A stretch of DNA of 64,000 nucleotides from Nocardioides okcheonensis (GCF_020991065.1 NZ_CP087710.1:992001-1056000), one strand, 5' to 3'; positions 1-8,498 are shown, counted from the first letter of the stretch. Notes: generated from the letters alone by a model not told the origin. Program-made: numbers and translations.

Positions 1-148
1 CGGTGTCGGCCTGGGTGACGATGTCCGAGCCGCTCGTCTTGCGCTCCACGTCGAGGCCCTCCGCGCGGATCCGCGCCGCGAGCAGGGCGGCCTCCCGGAC
101 CAGGTCGGCGGCGAGGGCGGCGTCGGCGGCGAGGCGCGGGTCGGGCAT
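1..148 (-). CDS. Inositol monophosphatase family phosphatase, N-terminal fragment
   Basis: Only the first 49 codons are inside the window; the gene continues beyond base 1. The visible N-terminus starts MPDPRLAADAALAADLVREA and continues with an ERKTSGSDIVTQAD stretch. That matches the first helix and the early T-x-x-D-x-VT-x-AD segment of the inositol monophosphatase / HisN / CysQ superfamily of Mg-dependent sugar or nucleotide phosphatases. The metal and catalytic motifs lie outside the window, so the substrate (histidinol phosphate, 3'-phosphoadenosine phosphate or inositol phosphate) cannot be told. The ATG at 148 is chosen because a TAGCGT hexamer sits six bases upstream, which fits a leaderless start. 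Confidence 0.6.
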   Translation of the reverse strand, partial: MPDPRLAADAALAADLVREAALLAARIRAEGLDVERKTSGSDIVTQADT

Positions 149-154
149 GGCGCC

Positions 155-160
155 ACGCTA
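155..160 (-). promoter_or_regulatory. -10 element of a leaderless promoter, phosphatase gene
   Basis: TAGCGT on the minus strand ends six bases before the ATG at 148. This places the predicted transcript start on or next to the start codon. No convincing -35 is visible. Confidence 0.4.
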
Positions 161-189
161 GCCCGGACGGCCGCGCTGGCGGGCAGGCG

Positions 190-195
190 TACTGT
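190..195 (+). promoter_or_regulatory. Candidate -10 element for the small-protein / ornithine synthase pair
   Basis: TACTGT lies 41 bases before the ATG at 237. It would give a leader of about 35 bases that contains the GAGGAG ribosome binding site. No clear -35 is seen. Confidence 0.3.
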
Positions 196-236
196 GACAG
201 CACGGAGCCATCCAGGCTTCCGACCGAGGAGCCCCG

Positions 237-374
237 ATGAGCGACAAGTCGCCACGGCAAGGCATGTCCAAGAAGTCCGGCAAGTCCATCAAGGAGAAGC
301 GTGCCGACAAGCACGCGAAGGCGGCCGGGAAGAGCGGCGCCGACGAGACCTTCCTGCCTCCGAAGAAGAAGTGA
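237..374 (+). CDS. Small basic lysine-rich protein, 45 aa
   Basis: ATG at 237 follows GAGGAG with a five-base spacer. The product is 45 residues, with about a quarter lysine, a KKSGKSIKEKRADKHAK core and a C-terminal PPKKK. I recognise this only as the kind of short hypothetical basic protein seen in actinobacterial genomes; no function is known to me. Its TGA overlaps the GTG of the next gene (GTGA), so the two are probably translationally coupled. The good ribosome binding site and the coupling argue that it is real. Confidence 0.6.
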   Translation: MSDKSPRQGMSKKSGKSIKEKRADKHAKAAGKSGADETFLPPKKK

Positions 375-1513
375 GCCTGCTCGGCCTCGGTGTGATCGGC
401 ACGTCCGCCAAGGAGAACGAGCACCGGCTCCCGCTCCACCCGGAGCACCTGTCCCGCCTCGACCCGGACGTCGCGTCGCGCACGACGCTCGAGCACGGCT
501 ACGCCACCCGGTTCGGCTTCGCCGACGCCGACCTCGCGCCGTTCGTGGCGGGCTTCGCGTCGCGTGAGGAGATCCTGCGCGAGTCCGACGTGGTCGTGCT
601 GCCCAAGCCGCAGCACGAGGACGTCGCCTCGATGCACGCCGGGCAGGTGCTCTGGGGCTGGCCGCACTGCGTCCAGGACCCGGAGATGACCCAGATCGCC
701 ATCGACCGGGGTCTCACGCTGATCGCCTTCGAGGCGATGAACCACTGGACCTCCGACGATCGCGTGGGGCTCCACGTCTTCCACAAGAACAACGAGCTCG
801 CCGGCTACTGCTCGGTGCTGCAGGCGATGGAGCTCAGGGGCGTGACCGGCGACTACGGCCGTCGGCTGAGCGCCGTGGTGATCGGCTTCGGCGCGACCGC
901 GCGCGGCGCCGTGACCGCGCTGAAGGCGCACGGCGTCAACGACGTCGCGGTCCTCACCACCCGCGGGGTGGCTGCCGTCGGGTCGCCGATCCACTCGGTG
1001 CGGATCCGCCAGTTCGACCACGACCCGGACACGCCGGGCGTGAGCCACGTGATCACCGACCGCGGCCGGGAGCCGCTCGCGGCCTACCTCGCCGAGAACG
1101 ACATCGTCGTCAACTGCACGCTCCAGGACACCGCGGCGCCGCTGACCTACCTGAGGACCGAGGACGTCGCGGCCTTCCGGCAGGGCAGCCTCGTCGTCGA
1201 CGTGTCGTGCGACGAGGGCATGGGCTTCTCCTGGGCGGTGCCCACGACCTTCGACGAGCCCATGTTCACCGTCGGCGGTCGGGTCCACTACTACGCGGTC
1301 GACCACAGCCCGTCGTACCTGTGGAGCTCGGCCACCTGGGAGAACAGCGAGGCCCTCCTGCCCTTCGTCCGCACCGTCCTCGGCGGCCCGACGGAGTGGG
1401 ACGCGCACGAGACGGTGCGCCGCGCCATCGAGATCCGCGAGGGACGGATCTGCAACCCGGCGATCCTGGCGTTCCAGGGGCGGGCTGCCGAGCACCCCTA
1501 CGAGGTCGCCTGA
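371..1513 (+). CDS. N5-(carboxyethyl)ornithine synthase-like dehydrogenase
   Basis: A 380-residue protein related to the alanine dehydrogenase / saccharopine dehydrogenase fold. It begins LGLGVIGTSAKENEHRLPLH, the substrate-side N-terminus of this family, and has a nucleotide-binding VVIGFGATARGAVTAL segment near residue 170. The whole-length pattern (FEAMNHW, HVFHKNNELAGY, DVSCDEGMGFSWA) fits proteins annotated as N5-(carboxyethyl)ornithine synthase, which reductively condenses pyruvate with ornithine using NADPH. The substrate is inferred by family only. The GTG at 371 overlaps the stop of the small basic protein. The 3' end overlaps the convergent HIT gene by 16 bases. Confidence 0.7.
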   Translation: MSLLGLGVIGTSAKENEHRLPLHPEHLSRLDPDVASRTTLEHGYATRFGFADADLAPFVAGFASREEILRESDVVVLPKPQHEDVASMHAGQVLWGWPHCVQDPEMTQIAIDRGLTLIAFEAMNHWTSDDRVGLHVFHKNNELAGYCSVLQAMELRGVTGDYGRRLSAVVIGFGATARGAVTALKAHGVNDVAVLTTRGVAAVGSPIHSVRIRQFDHDPDTPGVSHVITDRGREPLAAYLAENDIVVNCTLQDTAAPLTYLRTEDVAAFRQGSLVVDVSCDEGMGFSWAVPTTFDEPMFTVGGRVHYYAVDHSPSYLWSSATWENSEALLPFVRTVLGGPTEWDAHETVRRAIEIREGRICNPAILAFQGRAAEHPYEVA

Positions 1514-2025
1514 GCGTCCCACGCGTCGGCGAGCAGCCGACGGGTGTCCTCGAGCAGCTGCGGGACGGTCTTGGTGCCGCCGACGACGGTGATGAAGTTG
1601 GCGTCGCCGGTCCAGCGCGGGACGACGTGCTGGTGCAGGTGGTCGGCCAGGGACCCGCCCGCCGACCGGCCGAGGTTGAGCCCCACGTTGAACGAGTGCG
1701 GCTGGCTCACCGACCGGATCGTGCGCACCGCCTGCTGCGTCATCGTCATCAGCTCGCCCGCCTCGGCGTCGGTCAGGTCGGTGAGGTCGGCGACGTGGCG
1801 GTAGGGCAGCACCATCAGGTGCCCGGGGTTGTAGGGGTGCAGGTTGAGCACCGCGTAGACCTCCTGCCCGCGCGCGACGACGAGCGACTCCTCGTCGGGG
1901 TGCGACGGGATCGCGCAGAACGGGCAGCCGTCGTCGTCGACGGCCGTGCGGACGTACGCCATCCGGTGCGGCGTCCAGATCCGCTCCAGGCCGTCGGGAC
2001 CCGCGGTGCTCGTGCCCTCGCTCAT
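1498..2025 (-). CDS. HIT domain nucleotide hydrolase or phosphorylase
   Basis: A 175-residue HIT superfamily protein. The histidine triad is visible as DHLHQHVVPRW, and the actinobacterial group features CPFCAIP (possible zinc ligands) and HPYNPGHLMVLPYRH precede it. Family members cleave or phosphorolyse dinucleoside polyphosphates or adenylated compounds; the exact substrate is not readable here. The ATG at 2025 has TAGGAT seven bases upstream, so it is predicted leaderless. It shares a promoter zone with the divergent acetyltransferase at 2049. Confidence 0.8.
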   Translation of the reverse strand: MSEGTSTAGPDGLERIWTPHRMAYVRTAVDDDGCPFCAIPSHPDEESLVVARGQEVYAVLNLHPYNPGHLMVLPYRHVADLTDLTDAEAGELMTMTQQAVRTIRSVSQPHSFNVGLNLGRSAGGSLADHLHQHVVPRWTGDANFITVVGGTKTVPQLLEDTRRLLADAWDAQATS

Positions 2026-2032
2026 GCCCGCG

Positions 2033-2042
2033 ATCCTAGGGT
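2033..2042. promoter_or_regulatory. Overlapping divergent -10 elements, both leaderless
   Basis: Plus-strand TAGGGT (2037-2042) ends six bases before the ATG at 2049. Minus-strand TAGGAT (2038-2033) ends seven bases before the ATG at 2025. The two hexamers share the TA pair at 2037-2038, so the two promoters should compete. Confidence 0.45.
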
Positions 2043-2048
2043 GGGTCC

Positions 2049-2525
2049 ATGACCACGATCCGACCGGCCGAGCCCGCCGACATGGCGCCGGTCGCGGACC
2101 TGTGGCACGAGGGGTGGCACGACGGGCATGCCGGGCACGTGCCCGACGGCCTCACCGCGGCCCGCACCCTCGCTGCCTTCCACGAGCGCACGCCGGCGCG
2201 GGTCGACGACACCACGGTCGCCGTCGCCGACGACGGGACGCTCCTGGGCTTCGCGATGGTCGCGGGCGACGAGGTCGAGCAGGTCTTCGTCTCGCGCGCG
2301 GCCCGGGGCACCGGCGTCGCGGCGACGCTGCTCGCCGACGCCGTGGCGCGCATCGCCGCGGCCGGTCACCGCTCGGCGTGGCTGGCCGTCGTCGCCGGCA
2401 ACGCACGGGCCCGCCGCTTCTACGAGAAGCACGGCTGGAGCGACGAGGGCGACCTGCCCTACGAGGTCACGGCCGGCGGGGAGAGGTTCGTGTCGCCGTG
2501 CCGGAGGTACGCAACGGACGTGTGA
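2049..2525 (+). CDS. GNAT family N-acetyltransferase
   Basis: A 158-residue single-domain GNAT protein. It has the usual N-terminal IRPAEPADMAPVADLW strand-helix. The acetyl-CoA loop region reads QVFVSRAARGTGVAATLLADA (motif A, with R/G-x-G-x-A) near residues 79-98. The typical C-terminal NARARRFYEKHGW motif follows. The acetyl acceptor is unknown. It is predicted leaderless. The last 59 bases overlap the convergent lipoprotein gene, an unusually long tail-to-tail overlap that suggests one annotated end runs over the other or a shared 3' region. Confidence 0.8.
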   Translation: MTTIRPAEPADMAPVADLWHEGWHDGHAGHVPDGLTAARTLAAFHERTPARVDDTTVAVADDGTLLGFAMVAGDEVEQVFVSRAARGTGVAATLLADAVARIAAAGHRSAWLAVVAGNARARRFYEKHGWSDEGDLPYEVTAGGERFVSPCRRYATDV

Positions 2526-3714
2526 CGCCGACGACGTAGGCCAGCAGCGCCGCGATCACCAGCGGCGAGGCCCACCAGGCGAACCGGCGCGGGTCGGACG
2601 TGCCGGTCCGCGGCTCGGGGGTCCGCAGCGGCTCCTGCCACAGCCCGGTCGCGATCCGCGGAGCGTTGAAGGTCTGCCCCTCGCCGGCCAGGTCGACTCG
2701 CTCCGACTCCCCGGTCTCGACGTCGACGACGTGCACCCACGTCCGGTAGTGGCCCACGACGACGTGCGTCGCGTCCTTCCACCCGAGCAGCGGGCCCAGC
2801 GGGGCGTCGGCGGGCAGCTGGACCTCGCGGGCCGCCGCCTCCTCCACCGTCGCACCGACGTGGAGACCCCACACGCCGCCACCGCTCTCGGTGTAGGCGA
2901 TGGCCGTGTCGTCGGGTCCCCACGACACCGAGGCCACGTCCTGCGGAAGCCGGACCGAGGTGCGGGCGCCGGTGGCCGAGTCCGCGCGGAACACCTCGGT
3001 GTCCCGGGACCACACGACGCCCGAGGATGCCGACCCGAGGTTCGGCAACCAGTACTCCCCGGGCTCCTCGAGCACCGTCGGCTCTGCGGACTCCACGTCC
3101 CAGGCGACGAACTGGTGACCGCGGGAGGAGCGGCCGCCCGGCCCCGGCAGCGAGTAGCTGGTGAGCAGGTGGCGGGAGTCCCCGGAGAACGCAATCTCCG
3201 CGGACTCGTGCGGGCGGAGCAGGCCGGACGGCGACCTCCGGTCGACGAGGGTGCGGACCTCGCCGGTGGTCGTGTCCATCAGGGCGTAGCCGCCGACCCA
3301 CCTGCGGCCGGAGCGGAACGGGTCGTCGTTGCGGACCCAGCCGATCCACCGACCGTCGGGAGACACCGCGATCGTGTCGCCGTAGGTGCGGCTGAGGACG
3401 TGGTCGGGGAGGTCGAGCCAGGACGCCCGGCCGTCCAGCGCGGAGACCGTGAAGGTCTCCATCGACTCCACCTCGCCCAGCGGGCCCTGGCGCAGCATCC
3501 GGGTCGCGTGGCCGAGCGCCGCGACTGGTCCGGACACGCCCTCGTCCGAGGACCACTCGCCCGGGGCGTTGATCTCGGTCGGCAGGGCCGGTCGTACGTC
3601 GTCGCGCCCGTCGTCGCGCCCGTCGTCCGTCGCCGAGCAGGCGACCGTGAGCAGGCACCCCGCCAGGACCGACCAGATCCGGGCAGCACGCGCCCACCCC
3701 GTCGTCTTCCCCAC
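2467..3714 (-). CDS. Putative lipoprotein with beta-propeller-like repeats and a C-terminal membrane segment
   Basis: A 415-residue protein. A signal peptide ends in a lipobox (LTVAC, Cys about 26), followed by a DDGRDDGRDD low-complexity linker. The body contains repeated D-G-W-I and G-D-S-H-L type blades (VSPDGRWIGWV, FSGDSRHLL, WGPDDTAIAY) resembling TolB/WD40-like propellers. A hydrophobic span (WWASPLVIAALLAYVVGV) lies close to the C-terminus. Lipid anchor plus C-terminal membrane helix is an unusual combination. I do not recognise a specific family, so the role is unknown. The start is GTG with CAGGAT seven bases upstream, possibly leaderless. Confidence 0.6.
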   Translation of the reverse strand: MGKTTGWARAARIWSVLAGCLLTVACSATDDGRDDGRDDVRPALPTEINAPGEWSSDEGVSGPVAALGHATRMLRQGPLGEVESMETFTVSALDGRASWLDLPDHVLSRTYGDTIAVSPDGRWIGWVRNDDPFRSGRRWVGGYALMDTTTGEVRTLVDRRSPSGLLRPHESAEIAFSGDSRHLLTSYSLPGPGGRSSRGHQFVAWDVESAEPTVLEEPGEYWLPNLGSASSGVVWSRDTEVFRADSATGARTSVRLPQDVASVSWGPDDTAIAYTESGGGVWGLHVGATVEEAAAREVQLPADAPLGPLLGWKDATHVVVGHYRTWVHVVDVETGESERVDLAGEGQTFNAPRIATGLWQEPLRTPEPRTGTSDPRRFAWWASPLVIAALLAYVVGVTRPLRTSGTATRTSPRRP

Positions 3715-3769
3715 GGCGCGGATCCTGCCACGCGCCGGACGGCCGCGCAGGCGTACGAGCGACGTGTCG

Positions 3770-4636
3770 CTACAGCGACGCCAGTCGCGGCACCACCCGC
3801 TCGGCGACGGCAGTGGTCCACGCCACCGGGTCGTCGCCGGCGGGCGTGGTCGTCACCATGTCGACGCCGAGCGCGGCGTACGCCTCGGCCGCGGCCAGGA
3901 AGTCGTCGCTGCCGCCCACCGGGTCGGCGCCGACGATGACGGTCTTCTCGATCGCGTCGTAGTCGGTGCCGACGTCGTCGCAGTGGCGACGCAGCACCTC
4001 GAGCTTGTGCTGCACCACCTCTGCCGGCCCGCCGAACAGGTTGCACGCGTCGGCGTACTGGGCGACCAGGCGGAGGGTCTTCTTCTCGCCGCTCCCGCCG
4101 ACGAGGATCGGGATCCGGCCGTGCACCGGCGGGGGCACGTTGACGGGTTCCTCGAGCCGCACGTGGGTCCCGGCGTAGGGCGTGCGGTCCCCGGCGAACA
4201 TCTGCCGGGCGACCTGGAGGGTGTCCTCGAGCCACTCGTAGCGTGCCTTCAGCGGCGGGAACGGCACCCCGAGACCGGCGTGCTCACGGTCGTACCAGGC
4301 CGCGCCGAGCCCGAGCATCGCCCGCCCGCCGGAGAGCACGTCGAGGGTCGTGACGGTCTTGGCCAGCAGCCCAGGGTGGCGGTAGGTCACGCCGGTGACG
4401 AGCAGCCCGAGCCGCAGCTGCTCCGTCACGGCGGCGAGGTAGCCCAGGGTCGTGTAGCCCTCGAGCATGGGCTCGTCGGGACCGCCGAGCTGCTCCATCT
4501 GGAACCAGTGGTCCATGACCGTCAGCTGGGCGACCCCGCCCTGGTCGGCCACCCGCGCGGTCTCGGTGAGCCGCTCGGTGAGCCGGTGCTGCCAGTCGGG
4601 GTGGGTGAAGTTCGCGTAGTGGACGCCGAGCTGCAT
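3770..4636 (-). CDS. LLM class F420-dependent oxidoreductase
   Basis: A 288-residue luciferase-like monooxygenase family protein. Family landmarks are the N-terminal LGVHYANFTHP strand, DHWFQMEQLGG, LGLLVTGVTYRHPGLLAK, GRAMLGLGAAWYDREHAGLG and the GGSGEKKTLRLVAQYADACN cofactor region. In actinobacteria these typically use coenzyme F420 rather than FMN, so F420 dependence is inferred from the subgroup. The substrate is unknown. The frame stays open far upstream, but ATG 4636 starts the conserved domain and carries both a GGAGG and a TAGCGT seven bases upstream. Confidence 0.75.
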   Translation of the reverse strand: MQLGVHYANFTHPDWQHRLTERLTETARVADQGGVAQLTVMDHWFQMEQLGGPDEPMLEGYTTLGYLAAVTEQLRLGLLVTGVTYRHPGLLAKTVTTLDVLSGGRAMLGLGAAWYDREHAGLGVPFPPLKARYEWLEDTLQVARQMFAGDRTPYAGTHVRLEEPVNVPPPVHGRIPILVGGSGEKKTLRLVAQYADACNLFGGPAEVVQHKLEVLRRHCDDVGTDYDAIEKTVIVGADPVGGSDDFLAAAEAYAALGVDMVTTTPAGDDPVAWTTAVAERVVPRLASL

Positions 4637-4643
4637 GCCTCCG

Positions 4644-4649
4644 ACGCTA
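4644..4649 (-). promoter_or_regulatory. -10 element of a leaderless promoter, LLM oxidoreductase
   Basis: TAGCGT on the minus strand is separated by seven bases (CGGAGGC) from the ATG at 4636. The spacer also contains GGAGG, though close to the start codon. Confidence 0.35.
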
Positions 4650-4653
4650 GCGC

Positions 4654-5805
4654 TCAGCCCCAGGCGCGGGCGAGGCGCTCGACAATCTCGGTCAGCCTCT
4701 CGGGTGAGGTGGCGATGTTGAGGCGGACGTGGCCGGTGGAGCCGGGGGCGTAGGAGGCGCCGTCGCTGACCATCACCCGTCCGCGCTCGAGCGCGACCGC
4801 GGCGGCGGCGTCGTGGCCGTAGGCGGAGGCGTCGAGCCAGGCGAGGTAGGTCGCCTCGAGCGGGCGCATCCGGACCTCGGGCAGGTGCGCGGCGAGGAGC
4901 TGGGCGAGGAGTGCGCGCTGCTGGTCGAGCCGCTCCACGAGCGAGGCGAGCCACGGGTCGCCGTGGGTGTAGGCCGTGCGGGCGGCAACGACGCCGAGCG
5001 GGGACCACGAGTCGTTGCGCGACATCGGCTCGGCGTCGAGGAGCGTGCGAGCAGCTGGGTCGGGCACGACGAGCTGGGCGCACTTCAGTCCCGCGGTGTT
5101 GAACGCCTTCGAGGCGGCGACGACCGCGACGGCGTGCTCGTGGGTGCCGTCGATCGCGAGGTAGGAGACGTGCTCGGCGCCGGGCAGCACCAGCGGTGCG
5201 TGGATCTCGTCGCTCACCACCCGGGCGCCGTGGCGCAGCACCACGTCGCGGATCCCCTCGAGGTCGGCGCGGGTGAAGGCGCGGCCCCACGGGTTGTGCG
5301 GCTGGGTGAGGATCAGGGTCTGCGCGCCCTCGGCGAACAGCCGGTCGAGCCGGTCGAGGTCGATCTCGGCCCGCTCGGCGGAGGCCGGGACCTCGAGCAG
5401 GTGCTCGGTGCGGCCGGTGACGTGGGCGAGCCGGTGCTGGGCGTTGTAGCCGGGCGTCGGGAACACCACTCCCCCGGCCCCGCTGAGCACGTCGATCGCG
5501 AGCCGGACCCCGGCGGTGACGTCGACGACCGGGCGTACGGCCTCGGGCTCGGGCGCCCAGCCGAAGTGGCGCGCCGCCCAGCCGGCGTAGGCCTCACCGA
5601 GCGCGGGATCGCGCTCGAGCGGGTAGCCGGTGACGCCGGCGGCCAGCGCCTGCTGCACCGCACTCATGACCACCGGGTCGACGGCGTAGTCCATCTCCGC
5701 GACCCACGCGGGGATCACGTCGTCGGGAACCGTGCCCCACTTCAGCGGCAGGGCGCGGCGGGCCTGCTCGTCGGTGAGGTCGACGATCGGTCGGCGGTCG
5801 GCCAC
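4654..5805 (-). CDS. MalY/PatB family PLP-dependent aminotransferase (C-S lyase)
   Basis: A 383-residue fold-type I PLP enzyme of the MalY/PatB group, many of which cleave cystathionine or other cysteine conjugates. Visible family features are LPLKWG near the N-terminus, WVAEMDYAVDPVV, the QPHNPWGRAF substrate loop, VSDEIHAPL with the PLP-contacting Asp, and ASKAFNTAGLKCAQL with the Schiff-base lysine. The GTG at 5805 lies one base after the thrS stop, so translation is probably coupled to thrS. No link to threonine metabolism is evident beyond this. Confidence 0.85.
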   Translation of the reverse strand: MADRRPIVDLTDEQARRALPLKWGTVPDDVIPAWVAEMDYAVDPVVMSAVQQALAAGVTGYPLERDPALGEAYAGWAARHFGWAPEPEAVRPVVDVTAGVRLAIDVLSGAGGVVFPTPGYNAQHRLAHVTGRTEHLLEVPASAERAEIDLDRLDRLFAEGAQTLILTQPHNPWGRAFTRADLEGIRDVVLRHGARVVSDEIHAPLVLPGAEHVSYLAIDGTHEHAVAVVAASKAFNTAGLKCAQLVVPDPAARTLLDAEPMSRNDSWSPLGVVAARTAYTHGDPWLASLVERLDQQRALLAQLLAAHLPEVRMRPLEATYLAWLDASAYGHDAAAAVALERGRVMVSDGASYAPGSTGHVRLNIATSPERLTEIVERLARAWG

Positions 5806-5806
5806 C

Positions 5807-7792
5807 TCAGACCTGCTCGCGCGCCGCCACCGCGTCCGCGACCCGCTGGATCGCCTCGTCGATCGGCACGCCGTTGTCCTGGCGACCGTCGCGGTAGCGG
5901 AACGAGACCGCCCCGGCCTCGATGTCGTCGTTGCCGGCGATGACCATGAACGGCACCTTCTGCAGCTGCGCGTTGCGGATCTTCTTCTGCATCCGGTCGT
6001 CGGAGTCGTCGACCTCGACGCGCAGCCCCTGCGCCTTCATCCGGCGCGCGACGTCGTGGAGGTAGTCGGCGGCGAAGTCGGCGACCGGGATCGCCTGCAC
6101 CTGGACGGGCGCGAGCCAGGGCGGGAAGGCACCGGCGTAGTGCTCGACGAGCACGCCGAGGAAGCGCTCGATCGAGCCGAACTTGGCCGAGTGGATCATC
6201 ACCGGCTGCTTGCGGGTGCCGTCGGCGGCCTGGTAGGTCAGGTCGAAGCCCTGCGGCTGGTTGAAGTCGTACTGGATGGTCGACATCTGCCAGGTGCGGC
6301 CGATCGCGTCCCTGGCCTGCACCGACACCTTCGGGCCGTAGAACGCGGCGCCGCCCGGGTCGGGCACCAGCTCGAGGCCGGACGCCTCGCAGGCGGTGCG
6401 CAGCACGTCGGTCGCGTTGGCCCACTGCTCCTCGGAGCCGACGAACTTGTCGGGCTTGGAGTCGTCGCGGGTCGAGAGCTCGAGGTAGAAGTCGTCGAGG
6501 CCGAAGTCGCGCAGCAGGCCGAGCACGAAGTCGAGCAGGTGCGTGATCTCGGCGGGCGCCTGCTCCTCGGTGACGTAGGAGTGCGAGTCGTCCTGGGCGA
6601 AGCCGCGCACGCGGGTCAGGCCGTGGATCACGCCGGACTTCTCGTAGCGGTAGACGTGGCCGAACTCGAAGAGCCGCAGCGGCAGCTCGCGGTAGGACCG
6701 ACCGCGCGAGCGGTAGATCAGGTTGTGCATCGGGCAGTTCATGGCCTTCAGGTAGTAGTCCGCGCCCTCGAACTCCATCGGCGGGAACATCGTGTCCTTG
6801 TAGTAGGGCAGGTGTCCCGAGAGGTGGAAGGTCCCCTCCTTGGAGATGTGGGGGGTGCCGACGTAGTCGAAGCCCTCCTCGATGTGCCGGCGGCGGACGT
6901 AGTCCTCCATCTCGCGCTTGATCACGCCACCCCTGGGGTGGAAGACCGGCAGGCCGGAGCCGATCTCGTCGGGGAAGGAGAACAGGTCGAGGTCGCGGCC
7001 GAGCTTGCGATGGTCGCGCTTCTCGGCCTCGGCGATCCGCTCGAGGTGGGCCTCGAGGGCCTCCTTGGACTCCCACGCGGTGCCGTAGATCCGCTGGAGC
7101 TGCTTGTTCTTCTCGTCGCCGCGCCAGTAGGCCGCGGCACTGCGCATCAGCTTGAAGGCGGGGATCCGCTTGGTGGTGGGCAGGTGCGGGCCGCGGCACA
7201 GGTCGGACCACTTGGCCTCGCCGCTGCGGCCGATGTTGTCGTAGATGGTGAGCTCGCCGGCGCCGACCTCGACGCTCGCGCCCTCGGTGTCGGCCGCACC
7301 GGCGCCGCCCTTGAGCCCGATCAGCTCGATCTTGTAGGGCTCGTCCTTCAGCTCGTCGAGGGCGTCGGCGTCGGTGGTGACCCGACGCTCGAAGCGCTGG
7401 TTCTCCTTGATGATCTTGCGCATCGCCGACTCGATCTTGACGAGGTCCTCGGGCACGAAGGGGGTCTCGACGTCGAAGTCGTAGTAGAAGCCGTTCTCGA
7501 TCGGCGGTCCGATGCCCAGCTTGGCCTCGGGCCAGATCTGCTGCACGGCCTGGGCCATCACGTGGGCGGTGGAGTGGCGCAGGATGTCGCGGCCGTCGGG
7601 GCTGTCGATGGCCACGGCCTCGACCTCGTCGCCGTCGACGAGCTCGTAGGCGAGGTCCTTGAGCTGCCCGGCGACGCGGGCGGCGACGACGTCGGCGTCG
7701 TCGCGGAAGAGCTCCCACGCCCTGGTGCCCGTCGTGACCGTGGTCTCCGCACGCTGATCGGCGTGGATGCGGACGACCTGGATGTCGGACAC
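5807..7792 (-). CDS. thrS: Threonyl-tRNA synthetase
   Basis: A 661-residue class II synthetase that charges tRNA-Thr. The order of domains is an N-terminal TGS-like segment, the editing domain with the [11 protein letters not shown] (H-x3-H) motif, the catalytic core and the C-terminal anticodon-binding domain. Core motifs seen are [12 protein letters not shown] (zinc Cys), [13 protein letters not shown] and [15 protein letters not shown] (zinc and substrate His residues). The frame continues upstream, but the GTG at 7792 is preceded by AGGAG with five spacer bases and gives the normal length. Confidence 0.96.
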   Translation of the reverse strand: MSDIQVVRIHADQRAETTVTTGTRAWELFRDDADVVAARVAGQLKDLAYELVDGDEVEAVAIDSPDGRDILRHSTAHVMAQAVQQIWPEAKLGIGPPIENGFYYDFDVETPFVPEDLVKIESAMRKIIKENQRFERRVTTDADALDELKDEPYKIELIGLKGGAGAADTEGASVEVGAGELTIYDNIGRSGEAKWSDLCRGPHLPTTKRIPAFKLMRSAAAYWRGDEKNKQLQRIYGTAWESKEALEAHLERIAEAEKRDHRKLGRDLDLFSFPDEIGSGLPVFHPRGGVIKREMEDYVRRRHIEEGFDYVGTPHISKEGTFHLSGHLPYYKDTMFPPMEFEGADYYLKAMNCPMHNLIYRSRGRSYRELPLRLFEFGHVYRYEKSGVIHGLTRVRGFAQDDSHSYVTEEQAPAEITHLLDFVLGLLRDFGLDDFYLELSTRDDSKPDKFVGSEEQWANATDVLRTACEASGLELVPDPGGAAFYGPKVSVQARDAIGRTWQMSTIQYDFNQPQGFDLTYQAADGTRKQPVMIHSAKFGSIERFLGVLVEHYAGAFPPWLAPVQVQAIPVADFAADYLHDVARRMKAQGLRVEVDDSDDRMQKKIRNAQLQKVPFMVIAGNDDIEAGAVSFRYRDGRQDNGVPIDEAIQRVADAVAAREQV

Positions 7793-7827
7793 GGGAGCTC
7801 CTGAAGGGCTGGTGGGGTGGGACGGAT

Positions 7828-7853
7828 GTCCCGGCGATGCTATCGGCCGGGAC
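7828..7853 (-). promoter_or_regulatory. thrS promoter/leader region with a hairpin
   Basis: Minus-strand TAGCAT (plus coordinates 7837-7842) is a good -10 candidate 44 bases before the thrS GTG. It lies in the loop between two 8-base arms (GTCCCGGC at 7828-7835 and its complement at 7846-7853). A regulator binding the inverted repeat could cover the -10. No T-box signature was seen. Confidence 0.35.
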
Positions 7854-7889
7854 CGACGGGGCTCACCCCGGTTTCCCCGTCCTCCCGCC

Positions 7890-8498
7890 TCAGCCCTGCT
7901 CGCGGATGAGCCGCTCCATCTCGCGGACGGAGGTCGGGGTGTCGACGTGCAGCACCGCGTGCCAGCCGTGCGCCGCGGCACCCGCCACGTTGGCGGCGAG
8001 GTCGTCGAGGAACAGCACCTCCCCCGGCTCCACGCCGAGCCGCTCGGTGGTGAGCTCGTACGCCGCCGGGTCGGGCTTGGCCAGCCCGACCTCGTGGCTG
8101 TAGACGATGAGGTCCGTGACGTCCTCGAAGCCGTACGGCCGCTCGCGCTCGCGGGCACCCGGCCCCGAGTTGGAGAGGATGGCGGTCGCCCGGTGCGCGC
8201 GCTGGGCGGCGAACCACGCGAACAGCTCCTCGTCGAGGGTCCCGACGTACCAGCGCCAGTAGTCCTCGACGAGCTCGTCGACCTGGGCGCCGGTCAGCCC
8301 GAGGCTGCGCTGCCACTCCGCGCGGATCGCGGCCTCGGTGACCTGCCCCAGCACCGCGTCGCCCGGCAGGCCGGCCAGCCCGCCGACGATGCTGCCGGGT
8401 GCGAGGCCGAGGCGTTGCTCCGCGGGTGCCGGGAACGTGGCGTCGTCGACGACCTCCAGCACTCCCCCGATGTCGAGCACGACGGCCTTGATCGTCAT
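7890..8498 (-). CDS. HAD superfamily hydrolase
   Basis: A 202-residue haloacid dehalogenase-like phosphatase. Motif I is [10 protein letters not shown]: the nucleophile Asp is present, but the usual second Asp of D-x-D is replaced by Gly, as in several dehalogenase/epoxide-hydrolase-like members. Motif II is AILSNSG, motif III is the Lys in [10 protein letters not shown], and motif IV is [10 protein letters not shown]. The missing second Asp makes ordinary phosphatase activity uncertain. Start ATG 8498 (MTIKAVVLD) fits the domain better than an in-frame codon 33 bases upstream. Confidence 0.75.
   Translation of the reverse strand: MTIKAVVLDIGGVLEVVDDATFPAPAEQRLGLAPGSIVGGLAGLPGDAVLGQVTEAAIRAEWQRSLGLTGAQVDELVEDYWRWYVGTLDEELFAWFAAQRAHRATAILSNSGPGARERERPYGFEDVTDLIVYSHEVGLAKPDPAAYELTTERLGVEPGEVLFLDDLAANVAGAAAHGWHAVLHVDTPTSVREMERLIREQG

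Noticed and set aside
4637..5290. A longer LLM oxidoreductase beginning at 5290
   Set aside because: The added 218 residues are Arg/Ala-rich noise from the aminotransferase gene read in another frame.
5732..7804. A 690-codon plus-strand frame opposite thrS
   Set aside because: Antisense shadow of thrS; low-complexity product without recognisable motif or ribosome binding site.
7793..7889. T-box riboswitch before thrS
   Set aside because: The leader is only about 40 bases from the predicted transcript start and shows no T-box sequence or specifier loop.
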